Shown: positions 11,021 through 23,100 of the stretch, in pieces
How positions within the stretch are numbered: position 1 is the stretch's first letter
Layout: each line of letters begins with the position of its first letter
Assembly (NCBI GenBank): GCA_019059635.1
Contig: JAGVRJ010000004.1
Span: forward strand, 2,418,001 to 2,482,000
Reading direction: 5' to 3'
DNA length: 64,000 bases
Origin: Proales similis
Taxonomy: Eukaryota > Rotifera > Eurotatoria > Ploima > Proalidae
Made by a program: the position numbers and the translations under genes
Notes under the pieces: generated by a model
Told to the model about the DNA's origin: nothing
The model's database searches: none
The model's input: the letters and a program-made list of their open reading frames with translations, nothing else

Positions 11021-14000
11021 GCTTGTCGTTGTTGACTGATTAGTTGCATTATTCAATTGATCTTGAATCACAGGAGGCAAGTCATCTGGAACTTGATTAT
11101 CTGGGAAGTATGGCAAAGTCGGTGGATCCTCAATAGGGCACTCATTTTCACTGATACAGTCTCCATTATTGTCTCGAACAAAGCCGTCTTTACAGAAGCA
11201 AGCCTCGTGGGTGTGAAGTGCTTCAATGCATTCGCCAGCTCCGTCCAGATTAAGACATGTCTTGGTGCAGCCACCTCGGACAGCATAGACTTCGTTTTCT
11301 CTGCAGTCAAGAGCTTAAGAAATTTTAATTAGGAAAATGATCCAGAACTAGCGATTGAAAGATTAGACGCACGGCAGTTCGTTTGTGTTCTCCATATGAT
11401 TGGCAGATCACGATTGAGACCACTGTTGTAAGCGTTGACAACAACACTTTCATAAGAGTTGCAAAGTTGAATTCTTTGCTGCGCAGGGTCGTTCTCTTGA
11501 GAGCACATGTCGCTGACACAAGCCTCGAATGCGTCCTCGACCTGCTCGCGGGTCATTTGAGCTACGGCAGCAGCCCACGGGGCGCTCGAGCTCTTGATCA
11601 GACCGCAAACTTCAGCTGATCGGTACTGGTCCTCACGTTCGCAAACAACTGGCGGCGGGCTAGGCGGGTCCACCACTTCTGGGTTACATCTGTGCTCGGT
11701 CAGCCGTGAGAAAGAAATGTCTGGGAACTCGACCGATGGCGGCCACTTACTCTGGTCCGGCGTCCGGAGAGTCGTCGGGCACTCTGTATTTGTTGCCCCA
11801 ATTGAAGTATTTTGTGTACTTTTCTCCGACCATTTCGACGGGTCGACCGAATCTGTCGCTGAAGTCGTTGTTCTTGTTGCCGTCGGCGTTTCCGCACAGA
11901 CCGCAAACGAAGTTCTTGTAAGAGTCGCAAACGCTCACGTGTGCTTTGTGTCTGCCATCCCATCGGATCGTTAGACCGAAAGAAGTTCTCAAAATGAGCT
12001 CGCCATCGGTCGGAATGATTTGGACAACTTGAGAGAGAAGAATTTCCGATCTCTCTTCACCGTTGAGGGTATAAACGAATTTGTTTTTCTTAAGCTTGAG
12101 AAGGCGATAGACGTTGCCCAAAAACTCTGCCTCCACATAGCTCACAAAAGCCACAGGTCGGGGAGGAGCATTTGGCTTATCTCGTCCTTCCTGTTTAATT
12201 CTCACTACAAACGGAACAAGATTGTCCGGCTTCAATGGTAATTTTCAATTATTTCTTTCATTTGCGAGATAATACTGAAGCGTTGATGCTCACCAGAGTC
12301 GAGTTATAGCAAGTGGTCGAAACAAAGTCGTATTTGCATCGTCCTTGGAAATGCGATTTCTGATTGTCGAACGAGGTGCAGTGAGGATCTCCGCTGCAGC
12401 TTAATTGAGACAGATTAAACGTGAGCCAACAGCCGGACGTTACTTATTCCTTACTGGCAAGAGATTTCTCCTTTAAATCGAAAAAGAAAAAAACTCAATT
12501 TCGGTCAAGGGAAGTTCAGGTTAAGCAGCTTACGTTCACAGACTGGCGGGAACTGAGGCGGTTGTGAGTGGAGATTCGGGCATCGTTCCAAACCGACGCA
12601 TTTATTATTCTCCTCGTCCCAGACGTAGTTCTCTTTGCAATAGCAGCCTTCTTGAAGCAGCTCTTTCTCCGGACAGAATCGCTTTCCTCCCGGGAATCTA
12701 CATGTGTGCAGACATTCCTGACGCACATCATAAACTTGATTTTCGCCGCATGGCAACGCTACAACCAATTTGAGTTGAGTTTGTTTTAGGCACCAAATTC
12801 AGCGGCTAAAGGGCTTCGACTCACGGCACTGAGCAATCGTTCGCCAGATGATCGCAACGTCGTTATTGAGATGGTTGGCATAGATCGAGTCAACCAAACT
12901 TTCCAATGAATTGCATCTTATGATGTTTTGCTGCGCAGGGTCGTCCTCTTGAGAGCACATGTCGCTGACACAAGCCTCGAATGCGTCCTCGACCTGCTCG
13001 CGGGTCATTTGAGCTACGGCAGCAGCCCACGGCGCGCTCGAGCTCTTGATCAGACCGCAAACTTCAGCTGATCGGTACTGGTCCTCACGTTCGCAAACAA
13101 CTGGCGGCGGGCTAGGCGGGTCCAGCACTTCTGGGTTACATCTGTGCTCGGTCAGCCGTGAGAAAGAAATGTCTGGGAACTCGACCGATGGCGGCCACTT
13201 ACTCTGGTCCGGCGTCCGGAGAGTCGTCGGGCACTCTGTATTTGTTGCCCCAATTGAAGTATTTTGTGTACTTTTCTCCGACCATTTCGACGGGTCGGCC
13301 GAATCGGTCGCTGAAGTCGTTGTTCTTGTTGCCGTCGGCGTTTCCGCACAGACCGCAAACGAAGTTCTTGTAAGAGTCGCAAATGCTCACTCTGGTCATG
13401 TGAACGCCGTTCCATCTGATCGAAAGACCGAAAGAAGTCTTGAAAATGAGCTGGCCGCTTGCAAAGTACAAATCGACCTTGTCAGTGTCGATAGGCTCAG
13501 TTTGCTCTTTGCCGTTTAGCAAATAAACGAATTTATTGCCCTGCTTCTTGAGGAGACGATACACGTTTCCGAATACTTCAATTTCAACGTAGCGCAAGAA
13601 AGCCACAGGTCGTGGAGGAGCACCGGCCTTGTCTCGGCCTTCCTGTTTAATTCTAACTGTGAACGGTTCCAACCCTTGTGGCTAATATCGGTTTTTTAAA
13701 TCTCTTTTTACTTTACTCTCTCACTCTCTTGTCTCGATACTCACCAGAGTCGAGTTATAGCAAGTGGTCGAAACAAAGTCGTATTTGCATCGTCCTTGGA
13801 AATGCGATTTCTGATTGTCGAACGAGGTGCAGTGAGGATCTCCGCTGCATCTGCATCGCAAAATTCACTTAATCGATTATTAACGCGTGTTATTCAATCA
13901 AGTTTTCCTTACGAGCATGAAATCGTATCTTAAAATTAAAAAAAAAAACGAATCGTCAATTAGCGCTTATAATCGGCATTGGAAGTGAATGCAATTTACA

Positions 14001-15683
14001 TACTCTTGCAAGCGGGCGAGATCATGTCCGGATCCTGTTTGTTGACCTTTTTGCCCAACAAGTCGTTGAGCTGTTGTTCGAGAGTGTCGATTCTGGCGAT
14101 GCTCTGTGCCTCCTGTTCGACAAGCTTCTTGGCGTTGTCCGACTCGCCCTGGCCAAGTCTTCTGAACTTGCTCAAGCTGGCTCTGATTTTCGCCAGTCTC
14201 TGCTTCTCCTCGGATAGAGCCTCTCGCACTCGTCGCACGCGCTCGTTCTTGTTGGCACTTGTGCACGTCCTTAGTCTGGCGTTGTTCAGTCTTTCGGCCT
14301 TTCTTAAGTTATTTGTGCCGTCATTGAACAAATTCCTCTGGCTGTTGAGCCGATTCTTTCGATCCTTGATTTCGTTCTGAAGATTCTTGATCTCTTGCTG
14401 CTTTTCGACCTTGAACGCATCAAACTCTTTCTTCTCGTCGCTAATCTCTGTCTTGAGCGTTTCAATTTCGTTCTTTCGAGTCTCGATTCGCTTTTGAATG
14501 TTGCCAATTCGAGTTTCGATATTCTTGTACTGCGGCGTGTCCTGTTTTCCGCTCTTCTTCAAATCATTCAGCTGCTTGTTCAATTCTCTGATCGTGTTGT
14601 TCTCATTGCTGTTTTGCTTGTTCTTGTTCTGAATTGCTTTGTTGCGATTCTTGTTGTTGTTGTTCAAGCGAGTCTGACGTGAATTGACTGCATTGTTCAA
14701 TGTTCGCACCTTTTGCTCGGCGCTTTTAATGCTCTTGCCCTCTTGGTTTATGAAATTGTTTGTCTGGACTCTGATCCTTGTCAGGGCATTTATTCTGTTC
14801 TTTCTCTCGTTGGCATCGCTCAGGCACTGTCTTATCGAGTTGTCGATTTCGGCATACAGTTGCTTTCTCAGCTCAAATAGCTCTTTCCTCTTGGCCGAAA
14901 TCTGCTGGTTGCCCGTGTTTACCTTAACTCTTAAATCGGCAATTTGCTTTTGAAAGTTGCTTCTCTTATCGTTTGAAGCTTGAATTCGCTTCTGCCTCTC
15001 ACCGATTTCGGCATTTCGTTTGTCGACAAAACTCTTCAAGTCGCTGATCTGTTTCTCCAGACTCTTGTTTTGCTGGTCCAGCTGCTTCTCGCGTGAGCTT
15101 ATCTGATTTTGAGTGCTTTTCAGCTTATTTTCCAAATTTTTTCGCTCCCTGTCAGACAAGTTGGTGTTCTTGAGCTGTTTTTGCAGCTCTCTCGCCTCCG
15201 CATTCAATGTTCTCAATTGTTCTTGAAGCGTGCGGATTCTCTCTCGTGTGTTTTTAACATTTTCGTTCCTCTTTTCTCTTTGAGTGTTCAAGTTTTGACG
15301 CAAATTTTCAATTTGCTTTCGCAGATTCTCGATCGTCTTCTGTTCTTGAAGATTTTTTCGCTCCAAATTAGAAATGTCCTGCTTGAGCTTGCTCACTCCT
15401 TGCTCGTCCTTGTTCAGCTGATTGAAGCCATTTCTAATGCTCTTCACATCAACTTTTTGCCGGTTAACCGTAATGAAGCTCAAGATGTCTAAGAGCGTTT
15501 CAAATAAGAGCGAGCAGAGAAGCGGACGGACGTGCAGAAGGTTAAGTTACCAAATTTGCCGCTAAGCGCCTTTGACATTTCCTTGATCTCATTGACGTTT
15601 TCATTGGTGAATAGTTCAGCCGCTGCGTTTATGCATGTGGCAAGGCACAGTAGGCCAATGAAGGCGAATAAACTAATCCTCAT
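8682..15683 (-). CDS. Secreted coiled-coil / VWD-C8-TIL multidomain protein (gene B)
   Basis: This is a multi-exon gene of about 20 exons and roughly 2,000 residues. Exon 1 (15551-15683) encodes a signal peptide. Exon 2 (14004-15488) encodes about 495 residues of charged, heptad-like coiled coil. Four von Willebrand D domains follow; the first three are each followed by C8 and TIL cysteine modules. VWD1 lies at about 13.85-13.2 kb, VWD2 at 12.4-11.75, VWD3 at 10.9-10.2 and a shorter VWD4 without C8 at 9.2-8.68. Each D domain has the GDPH start and a CGLCGN core. A Thr/Pro/Asp-rich linker (about 9.29-9.57 kb) precedes VWD4. The domain set is shared with gel-forming mucins, hemolectin, zonadhesin and invertebrate adhesive proteins. 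An extracellular structural, adhesive or clotting role is inferred; the coiled-coil head is not typical of those families. Confidence 0.85.
11594..11960. repeat. Homogenised VWD/C8 block, copy in VWD2 of gene B
   Basis: This block spans the end of the VWD2 exon, the intron and the start of the C8 exon. It is almost identical, intron included, to 13046-13412 at an offset of 1,452 bp. The flanking parts of the same exons are clearly diverged. Confidence 0.85.
12455..12470 (-). other. 16-nt microexon before VWD2 of gene B
   Basis: Bounded by AG and GTAAGG. It encodes about five residues of the form E-I-S-C, joining a TIL exon to the GDPH exon in frame. Confidence 0.7.
13046..13412. repeat. Homogenised VWD/C8 block, copy in VWD1 of gene B
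   Basis: Partner of 11594-11960. Near-identity runs through coding and intron sequence, while the 5' halves of both VWD exons differ at many residues. This suggests gene conversion or a very recent local exchange. Confidence 0.85.
13913..13928 (-). other. 16-nt microexon before VWD1 of gene B
   Basis: Bounded by AG and GTAAGG. It joins the coiled-coil exon (ending at 14004, phase 1) to the first GDPH exon in frame and encodes residues of the form T-I-S-C. Confidence 0.7.
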
Positions 15684-16653
15684 TGGTGAAGTGGACGAGC
15701 CGTGCTGCTGGATGATTGACTTGCAGAGTTTGAATCAGAAATAATCCCTTTAGACAGAAGATACTTTTGGAAGATTTTATCATGCTCTTGAAGAGATTTT
15801 CGCTCATATTTATACTTGCAAGAGTCCATCTTGAAATGAACGAGAGCGTCATCTGCTTTTATTCAAATCACACTCTGTGAGAACCAATTGTCGAACTAGC
15901 GGCCCATTTGAACATCAGTTCCAATCGGTAAAAATGAATTTAAAATGTTCGTTATGGTAAACAGCAAGTTCTGTCGACGTGTACAGTTTTAAGCTCTGCT
16001 ATTGAAAAAGTAGAACACCATGCGAAGCACTGAGAAATTTTTATATCAAACATTGACGTGGACGTCTAGCAAGTTGCTGCACGAAACAATTTCTTTCAAA
16101 CATTTTCTAAATTAAACTCGATGATGATGATGATGATGATATTCGATGAACCCAAGCAAACATCTGAACATGAATATTCAATAACCTTGCTGGGAAATCA
16201 AAGCCAAAGAACATGAAAATCAAGTAAACGTTAGGTGGCAGATAAATGCAAATCGCAATATTCAAGCATGTTCACACAAATTGTTGAATTGAAAAAAAAG
16301 GGAGCGTCTTTGCATTAAAATCGAACGATGGCGCCATCTAGAACTGAGGCTAGATGAAAACGAGCTTGTAAAATGTTCAAACAGTCAGTTGATTAAAAAT
16401 TGAGAAACCTAAATCGAATTCTTAAAAGCGGTTGATTAACAAGCAAGCAACGATGACCGAGAGCGCCTAATAGAAAGGCCGAATTTTCAGAAAACAAAAT
16501 AAATAAGTTGGACACGAGCGGAAACCATTTAAATATTGAGAAGTTGAGGCATGACCTGTTGATGATGAAGCTATTTTAGAAAGCTTGGACAACAAGCTTT
16601 AAAAAGCTGAAAGTAGCTAGTCTCAGTGTGAGAATCCAAGGTGCTAAGGGAAC
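15684..16653. other. Intergenic between gene B promoter and segmental-duplication breakpoint
   Basis: No gene is supported. It contains the gene B promoter and a short ATG/GAT trinucleotide run near 16120-16140. It ends at the breakpoint where the duplicated PRPF31 tail begins. The rest is AT-rich unique sequence. Confidence 0.5.
15807..15814 (-). promoter_or_regulatory. Putative TATA box of gene B
   Basis: Read on the minus strand this is TATAAATA, about 125 nt upstream of the gene B start codon. It is supported only by motif and position. Confidence 0.45.
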
Positions 16654-16656
16654 ATG

Positions 16657-17018
16657 CGAACAAAATGACGTTCGGCGAGATCGAAGAAGACGCCTACCAA
16701 GAAGATCTCTCCTTCTCGTACGGTCAGATCGGCAAGTCGGCTGGCGGAAGGATCAGGGCAGCACAAGTAGACTCCAAGACAAAGGCGAGAATCAGCCAGA
16801 AACTGCAAAAAACGCTCTCCAGACAAAACCAGTGGGGTGGCACCTCGACCGTCAGAAAGGCTATTGCGGGTACCGCCTCGAGCGTCGCCTTTTCGACTGT
16901 GCAAGGCCTTGAAATCGTCAACCCGAATGCGGCCGAGAAAGCGGCCGCCAGTGAAAAGTACTTTTCGGCCACTTCGGGTTTCGCCAAGGTGGCCAGCGTC
17001 TTGCCCAAACAAGCCTAG
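16657..17018 (+). pseudogene. PRPF31 3'-end fragment (duplicated, no promoter or 5' half)
   Basis: The fragment corresponds to the last 120 or so residues of PRPF31 plus its 3' UTR. The frame is still intact to the same stop codon, with a Ser-to-Tyr change in the segment after DAYQEDLSFS, which suggests a young copy. The NOSIC and Nop domains are absent, and sequence upstream of about 16654 is unrelated to PRPF31. It is best read as a passenger of the segmental duplication. A short transcript from it cannot be excluded. Confidence 0.88.
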
Positions 17019-17142
17019 GCAGCGCGTTCTCAACTGTTAACAAAATCGTGTTCAGATGCTCAATTTTTACTTCTAACTAGAATAAAACAAGTTCGGCAGT
17101 CAAGTGTCTATATTGGAGGATTGCAGCCTAAAGTGCCGCTGT

Positions 17143-20100
17143 CTAGCAGTTGCGAGAAGCGTCCGGAATGACAAACTGGCTCAGCAAGTTGGTCTCATCT
17201 TCAACGCTGTTGTTCTGGTTTCCGCACAAGCCGCACACATTGGCGCCACACTGTCCCAGTCTCATGAACTGAACGCCGTCGAACTCGACTCTGAATAGCG
17301 GCGAGGCGACAAGAATAAAGCCATCTTGCTGTCGGACAGCGTTGAGCGACGCAGAGCTGAACGGCAGATTCTGCTCGACGCCGTTCACATAAAACTGGCT
17401 GTCGATTGTGTAGTTGTTGCCGCCGTAGTTGACAGTGATCGACTTGATGAATGACACACGTTCGTTGTTATATCTATTTTCGTGTTCGGCAGTGATGACA
17501 TATGAAGCTGTGTCTTGGTCTGAGCATCGATCAGTGGCCAACACATAACCGCAGATGTTGGTGATGTCGAACTTGGCACCGTCCTGGACGAGATATGTTT
17601 TAAGAGGGAAAGCTGGTTCTAGAACAAGAAAGGAGAACTTACAAACGATCGGTAGTGAGGATCACCATATCCATAGCTAAACAGGAAAATTGAAATATTC
17701 CTTCATGCTTAAAACATTTTAGGGACGAGGCTTACCAAAGGGTCTGACTTGTGCACATAGGACTTGAAAAAAGCAAAGGTCCGTTACCAAATGGACTTTC
17801 ATTGTCTTGATCGTCATCGTCTGGGAGCTGGCCGTTCTGGTTGCCATCGTCGGGGAGCTGACCGTTCTGGTTGCCATCGTCTGGGAGCTGGCCGTTCTGG
17901 TTGCCATCGTCGGGGAGCTGACCGTTCTGGTTGCCATCTTCTGGGAGCTGACCGTTCTGGTTGTCGTCATCGGGGAGCTGACCGTTCTGGTTGTCGTCAT
18001 CGGGGAGCTGACCGTTCTGGTTGTCGTCATCGGGGAGCTGACCGTTCTGGTTGTCGTCATCGGGGAGCTGACCGTTCTGGTTGCCATCGTCTGGGAGTTG
18101 ACCGTTCTGGTTGCCATCTTCTGGGAGCTGACCGTTCTGGTTGTCGTCATCGGGGAGCTGACCGTTCTGGTTGTCGTCATCGGGGAGCTGGCCGTTCTGG
18201 TTGTCGTCATCGGGGAGCTGACCGTTCTGGTTGTCGTCATCGTCTGGGAGTTGACCGTTCTGGTTGCCATCGTCTGGGAGTTGACCATTCTGGTTGTCGT
18301 CATCGTCTGGGAGTTGACCATTCTGGTTGCCATCGTCTGGGAGTTGACCATTCTGGTTGTCGTCATCGTCTGGGAGCTGACCGTTCTGGTTGTCGTCATC
18401 GGGGAGCTGACCGTTCTGGTTGCCATTGTCTGGGAGTTGACCGTTCTGGTTGTCGTCATCGGGGAGCTGGCCGTTCTGGTTGTCGTCGTCTGGGAGCTGA
18501 CCGTTCTGGTTGTCGTCATCGGGGAGCTGGCCGTTCTGGTTGCCATCGTCTGGGAGTTGACCATTCTGGTTGTCGTCATCGGGGATGTCTTCATTTTCCT
18601 GCTCATCAATTAAATCCAAATCAGGCTCAGGAACTGGGCAGTCTTCCAAAAGAATGCAATCGCCGTCGGCATTCACAACGTAGCCGTCTTCGCAGAAGCA
18701 GCCTTCGGCCGGACTGGCCTTCTCAGGACAGTACTGATTTCCTTCTGGATTATTGCAAGTCTTGACGCATTCCTGACGAACAGTGAATGTCATGTTGTCG
18801 TTGCAAGGCACCTCTGTAATCAACATTCGTCAACTTGACTCTAAACTCTCGCCAAAGTATCTTACCGCACAAGGTCTCCACTCTCCACGACACCGGTTGG
18901 GCGCCGCTCTTGTACAACTGTTCAGTGAACGACTCGAACGAACCGCAGAGCACAGTCTGGATGACAGTGTCGTTGCCATCGTTGGCACAGAGGTCCGAGA
19001 CACATGCGTCGTAGATCTGGTCGATCATTTCCGAAGATAGACGAGTGAGCTCAGCTCCCCATGGGCCTTCAGGGTCCTTGATCAGCGCGCATCGCTCTTG
19101 GTACACGGCCAAGTTCTCGTCACAGTTCACTTCTTCCTGCTCGGGCACGTCAACCTGGGTATCTCGGCAGCTTAAATTGCTTCGATGAGGCAAATGACGC
19201 GTAGACTGTCAGAGCTGGTCTTACTGCTCAGGAGCATCCTCCGAGTCGTCAGCGACTCTCCAGCTATTTCCCCATTCATTGAATCGTATGTGACCCTTTC
19301 CACTCACAGAGACTGGCTGGCCTGAGCGATCGACAAAGTCGTTGTTTGCTTTGCCTATTCCATGAGCAATAATCGATCAATCTTGTAATCAATTCGAAGA
19401 TGGGTCTGGCTGCACTCACCGTCGGCGTTGCCGCACAAGCCGCACAGCTGTTCTCTGTAGGACTCGCACACGTACACATTGGCGCGATGGGCACCGTCCC
19501 ACTCGATTGTGAGGCCGAACGACGTCTTGAAAATGAGCATCGAGCCCACGAAGTAGATGTCCACGTCCGGAGTGTCGAGCACTCGGCTCGAAACCACTCC
19601 GTTTATCGAGTACTGGTGTCTTGAGGGTCTTCTGGTCTTCTTCAGCAGACGGTACTCGTTGCCATAGACAAGAATCTCGACGTAGCGGATGAAGGCCACG
19701 TTCCTCTCCCTGGCCTTGGCGATCCAGTCTCTGCCCTCTTGCTTGAGTCGGACGGTGAATGGCACAAGACCCGGCGCCTAGCAAAGAGTCACACATGAGC
19801 TGCGAGATGAATCGGTCGGATGAAGATCTTACCAGGCTAGAGTTGCGGCAGTCGGTCGAAACCAAGTCGTACTTGCATCGGCCCATGAAGTCGAATCGTC
19901 GATTCTGATCAAAGCCAAAGCAGTGAGGATCGCCAGCGCAGTGGCAAGTGAGACTAGCTGCAGATGACAAAGACCAGAGTCAGACCAGGCTTGGCTGGGT
20001 CTTGCTTCTTGGAGCTTACTTTCGCACACTGGAGGTTGGTCATCTGGGTTAGCAGTTGTTGGAGCCTCGGTCGTTCCTATAGCTTTTTCTTCCAGATCAA

Positions 20101-23100
20101 TCAATACCGGAGGCACGACATCTTCAGGAATCACAAGTTCTTCGGGGAAGATTTCGCAAACCGCAACTTCAGGGCACGTGTCCTCTGCAACGCAGTTGCC
20201 TGCTCTATCTCTTATGAATCCCTCTCGGCAAAAGCATCCTTCTCTGAAAGTGTTTGCTTGAGCACAAACCACTTCCAAGTTCTTGTTGTCGCAGTTTCGC
20301 GGACAACCCTTTCTGATGCCATAGACTTCGTTGTCACCACACGGAAGCTCTTCAGAAACATATTTGAAAGAAAAGAATAGCCAATCTATGTGTGTGTTTT
20401 AAAAATTACCGCATCCAGCCGCTACCCTCCAGTTAATCGCTTCTCCTTGATTTAAATTTTTTTCGAATATGGTCTGGACGAAGGCCTCGAGCGAATTGCA
20501 CAACTGCTCATGGCTCGCCTGTTCATCGTCCTCCTCCGAGCACATATCATTGGTGCAGGCCTCAACCAACTCATCCAGCTCTTCCTGGTCGATTCGGCTA
20601 GCGGCTCTAGACCAAGGCGCCGACTGAGATCTTATTAGACCGCAAGCTTGCTCTGATCGGAATTGACTCTCTTTTCGGCATTCGATTTGGGGAGGAGCAA
20701 CCGGATTTTGAACATCGAGATCACACCTTGTTGAAGCAAGAATTATCGGTCGATTAAGTAAACTTGCGCGGGCTCGATTATTTACTCAGGTCCGGCATCG
20801 GGTGAATCATCGGGCACTCGATGGGTGTTTCCCCAGGCAAAGTATTTTTCATATTTCTGTCCGACCATCGCTACTGGTCTACCGAATGGATCGTTGAAAT
20901 CATTGTTCTTGTTTCCTGATAAACAAATTCAAGTCAAAAGGAGAAAATTTGAAAATAAAATGTCAATTTCAGACCATCGGCGTTGCCACACAAGCCGCAT
21001 AGATAGTTCTTGTAGCTGTCACATACAAAAACGTTTGCCTTGTGGCGGCCGTCCCATGTTATCCTGAGGCCAAATGCTGTCTCTAGTACGATCTCTTTGT
21101 CCCCTGGCTGGATGCTTATAAATGCAGTGACCAACGCCTCAGACATTAGTCGTCCGTTAACTGAGAATACAAATTTCTTGTCCTGGAGTTTCAACAGGCG
21201 GAAAACCGTGCCGTACACTTCGAGCTCGACATATCTGAGGAAAGCTACAGGACGCGGAGGTTGGCCTGGCTTGTCTCTGCCTTCTTGTTTAATTCGAACG
21301 GTGAATGGCACCAAGTTGTCAGGCTAAGCGCAAGTTAGACTGCTTGAGAGGCATTAGAGTCGAAGAAAGCCGCTTACCAATGTCGAATTGTAGCAATCAG
21401 TTGAAGTGAGAACGTACTTGCATCGGCCTTGAAAGTGAGACTTTTGACCGTCGAAAGAGGTGCAATGAGGATCTCCGCTACATCTGAATTAAAAAAATTG
21501 ATTTCTGCAAAAGAAAAGCCAAGAGGGGGCTGTAAACGACATCATACCCGCACGCGATCTGTTCTAAAATTTGAAAAGAAATGAGAGCGAAAATTGAGAG
21601 AACAGAACAGAAAAAAAGCACGAACTTGAGCAAGCCGAGACAGCTAGTTGTGAAGTTCTAATAGTTGTCTGACCCTTGAGTTTGTTCAACTTGGCTTGCA
21701 GCTCTGCGATCTTTTTTTCAGTTGCTTGTCGCGACTTCTTCTGCTTCGTGGCTTGAGGTGAATTCTCATCCCTCAGATTGCGAATACGCTCATTGATTCG
21801 GCCAAGCTGAACCTTGAGTCTTTCAATGTTCTTGGTGAGCGATGCAATCGAGTCTCCTTCCGGCTTTGCTCGACAATTCCTGAAATTTCGGTTCAAGTCG
21901 AGCAAATCTTTTCTAAGCTGAGCGAGGGAATTTCTAATATCTTCCGATGCCTTTGTGATTTGGGCCTTTCGAAGGGGGAGTTGAGCTTCTAATAACTGAA
22001 CTTGCTGAGACAGCGAAGTAATTTCCTGCTGATGTTTGTCCGAATCAGCCTTAATTTCAGAACCAAGCCTCTCAATTTGACTCTGAAGTAAGCCGATTTG
22101 GTTTTGGGTACTATTAAATTCGCGACTTAACTGCCTATACTGCTGAGTAGATTTCTGTCCAGAAGCTTCAAGTGACACAAGCTGTCTCTGAATCTCAGAA
22201 AGTTGTTCTTGCTGTTTAAGAATGTCAGCATTCTTCTTAACGATAACTTTTTCTCGGTTTTGAACAGCGAGAGCGAAATGAGATTCTCTAACACGAATAG
22301 ATCGGTCCAAATTCTTAACCTTCCTCTCGTCTCGATTAAACTGATTAAGCTCAGATTTGAGTTTTCTCTCTTGAGCAACAAGAAGAGATCGCTCTTTCCT
22401 ATTCTGTGAGACAAGCGTTCTAAATTGTGAACATTCTGGATTGCCTCGGGTCTGGTTGCGGTTGTTTCCAGTTCTGTTCTGGTTGCCGTTCCTTCGTCCG
22501 GAGTTCTCGTCCTCATCTTGGCCTCGGGTCTGGTTGCGGTTGTTTCTCGTTCTGTTCTGGTTGCCGTTCCTTCGTCCGGAGTTCTCGTCCTCATCTTGGC
22601 CTCGGGTCTGGTTGCGGTTCCTTCGGCCGGAGTTCTCGTCCTCATCTTGGCCTCGGGTCTGGTTGCGGTTGTTTCTCGTTCTGTTCTGGTTGCCGTTCCT
22701 TCGTCCGGAGTTCTCGTCCTCATCTTGGCCTCGGGTCTGGTTGCGGTTGTTTCCAGTTCTGTTCTGGTTGCCGTTCCTTCGTCCGGAGTTCTCGTCCTCA
22801 TCTTGGCCTCGGGTCTGGTTGCGGCCGTTTCGGTCTCTGTTCTGATTGCGGTTCCTTCGTCCGGGGTTCTCGTTCTCATCTTGGCCTCGGGTCTGGTTGC
22901 GGTTCCTTCGTCCGGAGTTCTCGTTCTCATCTTGGCCTCGGGTCTGGTTGCGGTTGTTTTGTTGTCTGTCCTGGTTGCGGTTCCTTCGGCCGGAGTTCTC
23001 GTCCTCATCTTGGCCTCGGGTCTGGTTGCGGTTCCTTCGGCCGGAGTTCTCGTCCTCATCTTGGCCTCGAGTCTGGTTGCGGTTGTTTTGTTGTCTGTCC

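Larger units (their letters stand above)
16654..20065. repeat. Segmental duplication, copy 2
   Basis: Partner of 8193-11020. It carries a fragment of PRPF31 plus the C-terminal part of gene A. It is about 580 bp longer than copy 1 because its linker holds a long tandem repeat. Similarity fades soon after the TIL exon, near 20065. Confidence 0.93.

Noticed and set aside
17764-18765. Long plus-strand frames opposite the gene A acidic repeat (333 and 268 residues)
   Set aside because: They arise because a 30/33-bp repeat has no stop in several frames. The minus-strand frame is continuous with conserved TIL and VWD exons; the plus-strand ones have no family features.
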